A DNA stretch of 6,881 bases from Xanthobacteraceae bacterium (GTDB taxonomy: Bacteria; Pseudomonadota; Alphaproteobacteria; Rhizobiales; Xanthobacteraceae): NCBI GenBank assembly GCA_030043175.1, contig JASHYD010000500.1, positions 1 through 6,881 of the forward strand, given 5' to 3'. Position 1 is the stretch's first letter. Each line of letters begins with the position of its first letter. A model generated the notes under the pieces. That model did not search any database. It saw only the letters and a list, made by a program, of their open reading frames with translations, and was not told where the DNA came from. Positions 1-4,840 of this stretch are shown here, in pieces. The translations under genes and the position numbers were made by a program.

Positions 1-735
1 GATCTCCTCGCGCATCTTCATTGAGCCGAGCTCGGCCGTATAAGCGGCGCCCGAACGACCGGCCGACATGATCGACACGATCAGCACGGCGATTTCGCGC
101 ACCACCAGAATTCCAACCATGTCGACCACATAGGAGTCCGCGCCGAATTTGCGGAAGTGGAAGAAGCCTTGCTGGGCGATGATGCCACCGATCAAGAACG
201 TGATCAGCGCCATGATTGGCACGGCCTGCCAACCGACGCGGAAGAGATGGTAGACCGCGGAGGTGAGGCGAAACCGCCGTGGATGTAGAAGAATTCTGCC
301 GGAGGCGGCGCTGAGCTCACCGAGCAACCAGACGAATTCAACCGCGTCCGACAGCAGATCGAGAGTGGCGCGGCCGACCTTGTCAAACACCATGATCGCG
401 CGACTTGGCCTTTCAACGGACGGCTGGGGTTGCAGATTGACCCGCTGCATCTCATCGATAAGCCCGCGATGTTGCGCCTTCAGCCCGTTGAATCGCGTCC
501 CCTTCCCATCGCGTTTCGAGCTGCGGGCAAGGCGTTCCAATAGCCATGCCCCAAGGGTGTCGAGCTGCTCGACGTTTGTCATGTCGATCGTGATGCTGCC
601 GGCGCGTGCTGCGTCACGCGCGGCCACATCAACGAGCCTCGCAAGGTGATCAGCATTCGCGGCGGTCCATGATCCGGTTGCCGCAAGCTCCAGGCGGTCG
701 GTGTTCATCACGCTGGTTATGAGCGTCGGGGTCAT
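1..735 (-). CDS. mlaE: STAS-MlaE type ABC transporter permease (partial, 3' end beyond window)
   Basis: This is the N-terminal 245 codons of a MlaE/YrbE-family permease, the inner-membrane subunit of ABC systems that move phospholipids or other hydrophobic molecules between membranes. Residues about 10-110 look like a STAS-type domain (ITIDMTNVEQLDTLGAWLLE around residue 48). After a linker the MlaE core begins, with MALITFLIGGIIAQQG, a VVDMVGILVVREIAVL stretch and the family-typical SAGRSGAAYTAELGSMK near the cut. The frame is open from ATG 735 to base 1; the C-terminal membrane segments lie outside. ATG 735 has a modest AGCAGG 4 nt upstream. An in-frame ATG at 786 would add 17 residues and directly abuts the stop of the cytochrome gene upstream, so translational coupling is possible. 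The two genes look like one operon. MlaD/MlaF partners are not visible. The symbol reflects family, not proven orthology, and the substrate is unknown. Confidence 0.9.
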   Translation of the reverse strand, partial: MTPTLITSVMNTDRLELAATGSWTAANADHLARLVDVAARDAARAGSITIDMTNVEQLDTLGAWLLERLARSSKRDGKGTRFNGLKAQHRGLIDEMQRVNLQPQPSVERPSRAIMVFDKVGRATLDLLSDAVEFVWLLGELSAASGRILLHPRRFRLTSAVYHLFRVGWQAVPIMALITFLIGGIIAQQGFFHFRKFGADSYVVDMVGILVVREIAVLIVSIMSAGRSGAAYTAELGSMKMREEI

Positions 736-786
736 GGCACCTGCTGTCAGACCGGGAGCCGGACGTCCCGGCGCACGGCGGTACAT

Positions 787-1104
787 CTATTTAAGGCTCA
801 TGATGTACGTGATGACGTTCCGCAAGTCGTCATCCGCGAGAATAATATTCGGCATGGCACGGTGAGACGTGCGCAGGATTGCGGTAAGGGCGATGGCGGT
901 CATGCCAGGGGTTTTCGCCACGGTTTCAAACGTCGGCGCTTGTCCATTGGGCGACCGCGGCTGTCCCGCTTGGACGGCGTGACACTCCGCGCAAATCTCC
1001 TGCGCAAACACCGCGCCCTTTAACTCCTCAGGAACATTCTGCGCCCGAACCGGACCTGCTGTGACTACGATGACGAATGCTCCCAAGGCGATAATGCGAT
1101 TCAT
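787..1104 (-). CDS. Small periplasmic monohaem c-type cytochrome
   Basis: This 105-aa class I cytochrome c is exported and carries one covalent haem for periplasmic electron transfer. Residues 1-21 form a signal peptide (hydrophobic core IIALGAFVIVV, likely cleavage after VRA). The haem-binding CAECH is at residues 38-42, and Met84 in RAMPNI is the likely distal axial ligand. A C-terminal helix with VITYIMSL closes the fold, as is usual for this class. Start ATG 1104 is firm: a GGAGGT ribosome-binding site lies 6 nt upstream. The TAG stop (787-789) abuts an in-frame ATG of the MlaE-type permease, so the two are probably co-transcribed. The gene diverges from a second cytochrome gene across a region holding a FixK-type box. 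It shares a QAPxF motif after the haem site with the other two cytochromes here. The physiological partner cannot be told from sequence. Confidence 0.92.
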   Translation of the reverse strand: MNRIIALGAFVIVVTAGPVRAQNVPEELKGAVFAQEICAECHAVQAGQPRSPNGQAPTFETVAKTPGMTAIALTAILRTSHRAMPNIILADDDLRNVITYIMSLK

Positions 1105-1128
1105 CGGTATACCTCCAGGTTGGCAGCA

Positions 1129-1134
1129 TCAATA
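1129..1134 (-). promoter_or_regulatory. Candidate -10 element of the leftward cytochrome promoter
   Basis: On the minus strand this hexamer reads TATTGA. If it is a -10 box, transcription would start near 1122, about 18 nt before the ATG at 1104. That places the centre of the FixK-type box (1163.5) at about -41.5, the classic class II CRP/FNR activator position. Assigned by spacing only. Confidence 0.4.
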
Positions 1135-1156
1135 GAGCAGATGCGGTCGAGCGGCT

Positions 1157-1170
1157 TTGATCCAGCGCAA
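1157..1170. promoter_or_regulatory. FixK/FNR-type box between divergent cytochrome operons
   Basis: The sequence TTGATCCAGCGCAA fits TTG(A/C)-N6-(T/G)CAA, the consensus I recall for rhizobial FixK2 sites, in both orientations. It lies in the 122-bp divergent gap. Its centre is about 60 bp from each start codon, so a bound dimer could serve both promoters. A fixK-like gene lies about 2 kb away (3218-3904) and carries the E..SR recognition-helix signature that reads TTGA half-sites. The second half-site (CGCAA) is imperfect relative to E. coli FNR (ATCAA). Occupancy is inferred. Confidence 0.6.
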
Positions 1171-1188
1171 AGCGGACCGCCAAGAGCG

Positions 1189-1196
1189 GATTAAAA
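1189..1196 (+). promoter_or_regulatory. Candidate -10 region of the rightward cytochrome promoter
   Basis: GATTAAAA is the only AT-rich patch between the FixK-type box and the rightward cytochrome start at 1227. A start site near 1202-1205 would put the box centre at roughly -38 to -41 and leave a leader of about 22-25 nt. The match to TATAAT is loose, so this is weaker than the leftward candidate. Confidence 0.3.
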
Positions 1197-1226
1197 GGGA
1201 CACGCACTACAGAAGGGACGTGATTC

Positions 1227-1550
1227 ATGAACGCCGCCGGGCTCAACTTGAAGCTTATTGGTAGCTGCCTGACCATAGTGATCACTGCACAGCCGGTATT
1301 TGCGGCCGATGCGCGCAATGGCGAAAAGCTTGCTCGCCGGTGGTGCGAGCCTTGCCATGTCGTCGCCGCCGATCAGCGCGGGGTGACCGGCGAGGCGCCG
1401 CCCTTTGCGAGCATTGCGACGAGGCCTGGCTTTGATGCGACGAGGATTGCGACGTTCCTCCTCGATCCGCACCCGAAGATGCCGGACATGTCACTAACGC
1501 GCGACGAGGCGGCGGATCTCGCCTCTTACATCGCCACATTGGCACGATAG
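1227..1550 (+). CDS. Small periplasmic monohaem c-type cytochrome
   Basis: This 107-aa class I cytochrome c is the first gene of the rightward operon. A signal peptide covers about residues 1-26 (LIGSCLTIVITA core, cleavage likely after VFA). The haem-binding CEPCH is at residues 40-44, and Met85 in KMPDM is the probable axial ligand, with a C-terminal helix ADLASYIATL. The ATG at 1227 is preceded by AGAAGGG with about 9 nt spacing. The post-haem EAPPF motif and overall size match its two neighbours, pointing to paralogues that arose by duplication. The next cytochrome starts 52 bp downstream in the same direction, so the two are probably co-transcribed. The upstream FixK-type box suggests control by oxygen or redox state (inference). 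The electron donor and acceptor are unknown. Confidence 0.92.
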   Translation: MNAAGLNLKLIGSCLTIVITAQPVFAADARNGEKLARRWCEPCHVVAADQRGVTGEAPPFASIATRPGFDATRIATFLLDPHPKMPDMSLTRDEAADLASYIATLAR

Positions 1551-1567
1551 TCATCGAGGGACACCAG

Positions 1568-1599
1568 AGACAAGGTGAAACGCAGACAAGGTGAAACGC
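1568..1599 (+). repeat. Perfect 16-bp tandem duplication carrying the ribosome-binding site
   Basis: The unit AGACAAGGTGAAACGC occurs twice head to tail (1568-1583 and 1584-1599), just before the third cytochrome start at 1602. Each copy contains AAGGTGA, a Shine-Dalgarno-like sequence. The second copy sits about 7 nt from ATG 1602 and the first about 23 nt away. In the first copy, GTG 1575 could initiate in frame and add nine residues. It may be a recent slippage duplication or a tolerated translational variant. Confidence 0.9.
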
Positions 1600-1601
1600 C
1601 C

Positions 1602-1922
1602 ATGCTGATCCGATTGCTCGGCCTCTTTTTCGTTCTGGCGGTGACGCCTGCCGTCGCAGGCGATGCGGCTGCAATTAAGCGCGGGGAGGTCCTCCTTACC
1701 AAGGATTGCTCACGATGTCATGCGATCGCTAGGACAGGCCAAAGTCAACACCCGCAGGCGCCACCATTTCGCACTTTGGGGAAGCGCTATCCCATTGAGT
1801 TCCTGGAGGAGGCGCTAGGCGAGGGAATTATCTCCGGACATCCGGACATGCCCGAGTTCGAATTTGCGCCCGCTGATGTGGGCGCCATAATCGCTTATCT
1901 CAAGTCGATTCAGGAGCGCTAA
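1602..1922 (+). CDS. Small periplasmic monohaem c-type cytochrome
   Basis: This 106-aa class I cytochrome c is the second gene of the rightward pair. The signal peptide is residues 1-19 (LIRLLGLFFVLAVTP, cleavage likely after AVA). The haem-binding CSRCH is at 36-40, the QAPPF motif shared with its neighbours at 52-56, and Met83 in HPDMP is the likely distal ligand; a helix with IIAYLKSI ends the protein. ATG 1602 is preferred because it begins directly with a proper signal peptide and has AAGGTGA about 7 nt upstream. An upstream in-frame GTG at 1575 would prepend MKRRQGETP, encoded inside the tandem repeat. It follows the previous cytochrome by 52 bp and is probably in the same operon. Redox partner and function are not deducible. 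Confidence 0.9.
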   Translation: MLIRLLGLFFVLAVTPAVAGDAAAIKRGEVLLTKDCSRCHAIARTGQSQHPQAPPFRTLGKRYPIEFLEEALGEGIISGHPDMPEFEFAPADVGAIIAYLKSIQER

Positions 1923-2648
1923 CACCAGGTGACTACATCACCCGGATCATCTACGGGCGAACTTCTCAAAACCGGTCGCAACCGTCGTGCAGGGTCAGTC
2001 CCGCCTCGTGGCGCGTTCATCGATGCCTTGAAGCTCGCGGGCCACGATGTCTCCTCACCGTGACACCTCCTCGCCGCCAACACGGTCCCGCACACCGCAT
2101 GGACGCGCTCCTGTGACTGCCGCTGCGGTGGAGGAGCGTATGCCCGCCGCAGCACCGCGATCTCGCCGAAGAAATGACCGACGCTGCGCAGCGTGTGCTC
2201 CTCGTAGCCCGGCACCGACTCGAGCGCGACTGTCGGATATTGATGAGGATTAACAGTACGATGAGTTCGCTGGTGACGCGCATCGGGCGGTTGCGGACCG
2301 TCATGCTTGAGAATCTCGCAAACCCGGCGGCGCCATCTATCCAAGTAGTTGCGACGCCAGCTCATGAGTGGGTCGGGCGGTGTGGCGGCCTCCTTGGATC
2401 GAATTCGAAACTTGACAGGCACGAACGTCAGGTCAGAAGCGGATATTGAGCGTCGGTCCGTAGGATCAGCCGAGTATGTAAAAACCGCATTGATTCCTTG
2501 CATGGCGTTTGCGCCGGAGCGACGCGAGTGGGTCGAAGAGCTCGAGGGTAGGCGGACAAGTGGCTGAGCGTGGACGCAGCGGGATTTTTGCGGCATCCGC
2601 ATAATTGTTGATAGTTGCGCCGGCGTTGGAGGTCCGCAACCGGGCCCA
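1923..2648. other. Gene-poor stretch between the cytochrome operon and the Sel1 gene
   Basis: No intact gene is convincing here. Long open frames, including one spanning 1919-2602 on the minus strand, read as Arg/Ser/Pro-rich text without family character. A 5-bp stem (GGTGA/TCACC, 1928-1942) just after the cytochrome stop lacks a T-tract, so it is at best a weak terminator. Part of the minus strand holds a cyclic-nucleotide-binding-domain remnant, listed separately. A minus-strand phrase reading SYGPTLNIRF and a stop (about 2449-2480) resembles an outer-membrane-protein C-terminus, but an in-frame TGA lies just before it. Confidence 0.6.
2030..2310 (-). pseudogene. Decayed cyclic-nucleotide-binding (CRP-like) domain remnant
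   Basis: In one minus-strand frame, about 2139-2235 encodes VALESVPGYEEHTLRSVG followed by HFFGEIAVLRR. The latter matches the phosphate-binding cassette of cNMP-binding domains (usually GDFFGEIALL). In intact proteins this is followed by a PRxATVxAxT segment. Here that segment appears in a different frame, as AGIRSSTAAAVTGARP (about 2098-2145), so a frameshift separates the two halves. Further downstream the text shifts again and hits stops. No intact N-terminal half of the domain or effector domain is recognisable, and the boundaries are approximate. The parent could have been a cNMP-gated channel, a transporter with a cNMP domain or a CRP-like regulator. The assignment rests on this motif pair alone. 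Confidence 0.45.
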
Positions 2649-2915
2649 CTAGTGCCGCGTCAGCCATTGGCGGGCAGCACGCTGCGCCGTGGCGATCTCG
2701 CGAGAGGACATCTCTGCCGCTATCTCGTTGCGCAGGCGAACGGCATCCTTCATTCCGAGCGCGCCTGCAATGTTAAACCATTTATGCGCCGACACCATGT
2801 CGAGCGGCACGGATTGTCCGGTCGAGCACATGATGCCCAGTTTGAAAAAACGTTCTGCATCGGGCATCCCTTCGGGCAGCTTGGCTTGCGGATCGGCCAT
2901 CGAGTAGTTGTACAT
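2649..2915 (-). CDS. Sel1-repeat-like small protein
   Basis: This 88-aa protein has one Sel1-type (TPR-like) repeat at about residues 20-56: AERFFKLGIMCSTGQ, then VPLDMVSAHKWFNIAGALG. These repeats make helical-hairpin scaffolds for protein contacts. The C-terminal part (RLRNEIAAEMSSREIATAQR) reads as a helical tail, as in short Sel1 proteins of Bradyrhizobium relatives, where one or two repeats are typical. There is no signal peptide or membrane segment, so it is probably cytosolic. ATG 2915 is well supported by AAAAGGAG with about 6 nt spacing; an internal ATG five codons on is less well placed. It lies 95 bp downstream of the 55-aa membrane protein gene on the same strand, so it may be in the fixK transcription unit or have its own promoter. 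Its binding partner is unknown. Confidence 0.82.
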   Translation of the reverse strand: MYNYSMADPQAKLPEGMPDAERFFKLGIMCSTGQSVPLDMVSAHKWFNIAGALGMKDAVRLRNEIAAEMSSREIATAQRAARQWLTRH

Positions 2916-3010
2916 TGCACACTCCTTTTAATCGTAATGTTGGGTATGGGCTAATTCTTCAGTCTCGACGCTGCGTAATCTGGGTCGGCAGGAGTCTGAT
3001 TAGTGGCGTG

Positions 3011-3178
3011 TCAACCGCCCGCGATGACGAAGCCAGTCGCGCTCTGATGAGGGGGCTCGGAACCCTTTGCGTGGACGCGGATTCCGACCAGGCACACCGC
3101 TATCGAAGCAACCAGAGCAACCACCACGATCTTCGCGTGGGTCGCGCGGTCCGCAGTAAAAAGAGTGGCGTTATTCAC
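3011..3178 (-). CDS. Short single-pass membrane protein of unknown function
   Basis: This 55-aa product starts at GTG 3178, chosen because AGGAG lies about 9 nt upstream. A TTG at 3217 would extend it by 13 residues into a hydrophilic, unlikely leader and overlap the fixK end. Residues 1-16 are polar (NNATLFTADRATHAK), 17-33 form one hydrophobic helix (IVVVALVASIAVCLVGI), and the rest is a short polar tail. The NATLFxADRATHxKIVVVAL pattern is, from memory, a conserved small-protein family of Bradyrhizobium and relatives, with no function assigned. It follows fixK by 39 bp on the same strand, so the two are probably co-transcribed. Cys29 lies within the membrane segment. Location in the inner membrane is predicted; whether the helix acts as an uncleaved anchor is inferred. 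Confidence 0.75.
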   Translation of the reverse strand: MNNATLFTADRATHAKIVVVALVASIAVCLVGIRVHAKGSEPPHQSATGFVIAGG

Positions 3179-3217
3179 GGATTCGCTCCTCAAGTCTGAA
3201 AGACGAATGCGAGACAA

Positions 3218-3904
3218 TCAGGCATTCAGTTCGCGCAACGCACCGCAATTGCGCAGCACGACACGACGCGAGCTCGGTAGCCCGATGGCTTGCTCTGACA
3301 CCAATTGCGTCATCGTGCGTGACACCGTTTCGATCGTGAGCCCGAGATAGTCGGCAATATCCTGGCGCGACATCGGAAGCTCGATGGTATCGGTCGCGGC
3401 GAGCCGGGCGGACATTTCCAGCAAGAAGCACGCAACGCGCTGTTGGGCGCTCTTGACCAGAAGTAACAAGTGCTCCTGGACACGATTGAGCTCCCGTCCC
3501 GTGTGGGACCACAACTCGCGCGCCGCATCACAATCGCGTTCGGCTTGCGAGATGACGGCACTGCGCCTGACTACCAGCACCCTGACATCGTTGATCGCTT
3601 CGGCGGAAAACTGGTGCTCTTTGCCGATTTCGAGGCCGAAGATGTCACCGGGGAGGTAGAACCCTCCGATCTGACGCCGGCCATCGCAAAGGATCTTGTA
3701 AGTCCGCACCGCTCCCTTGGTCACCTTGTACACATACTCGGCTGGTTCACCCTCGCCGAAGATTTCCTCGTTAGGGTCGAACCTCATCTGGCTTCCCATC
3801 ACCTCCATGACCCCGAAGCCGCCGCGGACAGGCGCGGGAGGGGGCATGGCGTTGTTGTGGGGCTGATTGGCCGGAACGGCACGAAGCGGGGTCTGCATCA
3901 ACAT
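3218..3904 (-). CDS. fixK: FixK-type CRP/FNR family transcriptional regulator
   Basis: This 228-aa DNA-binding regulator belongs to the FixK branch of the CRP/FNR family, which in rhizobia controls microaerobic respiration genes. After a proline-rich leader, a cNMP-type beta-barrel covers about residues 40-120 (EIFGEGEPAEYVYKV; GRRQIGGFYLPGDIFGLEIG). A dimerisation helix follows at about 120-155 (ELNRVQEHLLLLVKSAQQRV), then a helix-turn-helix at 178-204. The recognition helix IETVSRTM holds the E..SR pattern (E192, S195, R196) known to read TTGA half-sites. The N-terminal cysteine cluster of true FNR is absent, so it is not expected to sense oxygen through its own iron-sulfur cluster; Cys73, 125, 158 and 220 remain. 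ATG 3904 is preferred over GTG 3931 because GGGAG lies 7 nt upstream. No FixK box was found in its own upstream region. The numbered paralogue (FixK1 or FixK2) cannot be decided. Confidence 0.92.
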   Translation of the reverse strand: MLMQTPLRAVPANQPHNNAMPPPAPVRGGFGVMEVMGSQMRFDPNEEIFGEGEPAEYVYKVTKGAVRTYKILCDGRRQIGGFYLPGDIFGLEIGKEHQFSAEAINDVRVLVVRRSAVISQAERDCDAARELWSHTGRELNRVQEHLLLLVKSAQQRVACFLLEMSARLAATDTIELPMSRQDIADYLGLTIETVSRTMTQLVSEQAIGLPSSRRVVLRNCGALRELNA

Positions 3905-4840
3905 GGCTGGGCTCCCGTGTTCTCGATGCACAAGGGTTAGCCCGCGCCAAATTCTGAGGAAATTCAGATGTTGTTCTTAAGAGGACCTCCATAGGGCGAG
4001 ATACTTAAGGGATTTTCCGTAGACATCGCGGCACCCAGAGAGACCTGACGCGCGACACGGCGGCGGCGAACGAGTTTCAACCATCCGCTTCGCCACATCC
4101 GAGACCGCGGTCCGGCAGATAGGCCGGCCTCGAAATCAGAATCCCTGTGAGTGCCGGCAAGGACGGTATTCACACGATCGCAGGCGCTCCAGTGCCATTT
4201 TGAGGAGAGACACCGATTATTGCCGTCGCTGGTGCGCTGATCGTCGGTGTCACGATTCCGGCCGTGGTGGCGAACAAGGCGAAACTGCCCATCGTGGCCC
4301 CGTTGCTCGCGACCACGCAATGCGGTCGGATGTCGGGGACAAGGAGACCCGGGCATTGGGCGAACGCAACCCGAAGGGGCGCCCAGCCGCGTGGAGGGCA
4401 ATCAAATCAGGATAATCGCGGGGCTGGTTCAAGGCACGCGCTCGTGCGCGTCTGATGCAGGATGTCGGTTCGTCGGGTCGTTCACGAGGAGAGACCACAG
4501 AGGCGCTACCGTAAAGCGTCCGGTCTGGTCGCAAAGATCTGAAGCGGACGTTAGCCCGGGATTTGTCGTACGCCGTCGTTTGAGAAATCCAAGCTAGGCG
4601 GAACCGGAAAAGACCGATCCCCGTTCTCAATCGCAATTGGTCCGGGTGCCGCTCGCATGAGTTGCGACAGGCGAGAGCTACAGGCGCCGATAAGCGGTCC
4701 GCTTTCGTAAATGCTTTGCGGAGTATCCCCAGTGGCGTTTCCGGCTCGGTACCTATCACCCAGACCACTAATGCTGCAACGCCAGGAATGGCGCGGTTCC
4801 AACGAACCACGCCGCTGCCGGCTGCCTGTAGGATGAGGTA
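3905..4840. other. Long divergent intergenic stretch between fixK and the histidine kinase
   Basis: About 0.9 kb lies between the divergent fixK and kinase genes. The longest open frames (3964-4401 and 4250-4810, both minus) are Arg/Ser/Pro-rich and match no family I recognise. The only protein-like text is on the plus strand at about 4216-4320 and is listed separately. I see no tRNA, CRISPR, insertion sequence, TTG(A/C)-N6-(T/G)CAA site or strong terminator. Regulatory sequences for both flanking genes must lie in its ends, but none stands out. Confidence 0.55.
4204..4455 (+). pseudogene. Possible decayed small ORF with ATT in place of a start codon
   Basis: A frame open from a TGA at 4201 to a stop at 4455 encodes IIAVAGALIVGVTIPAVVA followed by NKAKLPIVAPLLATT, which reads like a signal-anchor segment. 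An AGGAG (4203-4207) lies 8 nt before an ATT codon at 4216, exactly where an ATG would be expected. Beyond about 4325 the text becomes Arg/Gly-rich and unlike protein. It may be a former gene that lost its start and was then frameshifted, a rare ATT-initiated gene, or chance. I do not recognise a family. Confidence 0.2.

Noticed and set aside
2240..2253. TTGATGAGGATTAA, one mismatch from the FNR consensus
   Set aside because: It lies inside the decayed cNMP-domain stretch, has no gene start at a suitable distance and fails the TTG(A/C)-N6-(T/G)CAA form.
2306..2320. TTGA...GCAA pair resembling a FixK box
   Set aside because: The spacer is 7 nt instead of 6 and no gene start follows.
1919..2602. 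227-codon minus-strand open frame
   Set aside because: Composition is Arg/Pro/Ser-rich and only a short central piece resembles a known domain, whose continuation lies in another frame. The frame is better read as a decayed gene than an intact protein.
3964..4401. 145-codon minus-strand open frame upstream of fixK
   Set aside because: Arg/Gly/Ser-rich, no recognisable domain, no convincing ribosome-binding site; typical chance frame in GC-rich DNA.
4535..4560. GAAGCGGACGTTAGC resembling a short intergenic repeat remembered from Bradyrhizobium relatives
   Set aside because: Only a partial likeness and no second clear copy in the window; it cannot be supported without a genome-wide repeat search.
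4250..4810. 186-codon minus-strand open frame
   Set aside because: The N-terminus (AIPGVAALVVWVIG) looks mildly hydrophobic, but the rest is Arg/Ser/Pro-rich and matches nothing I recognise.
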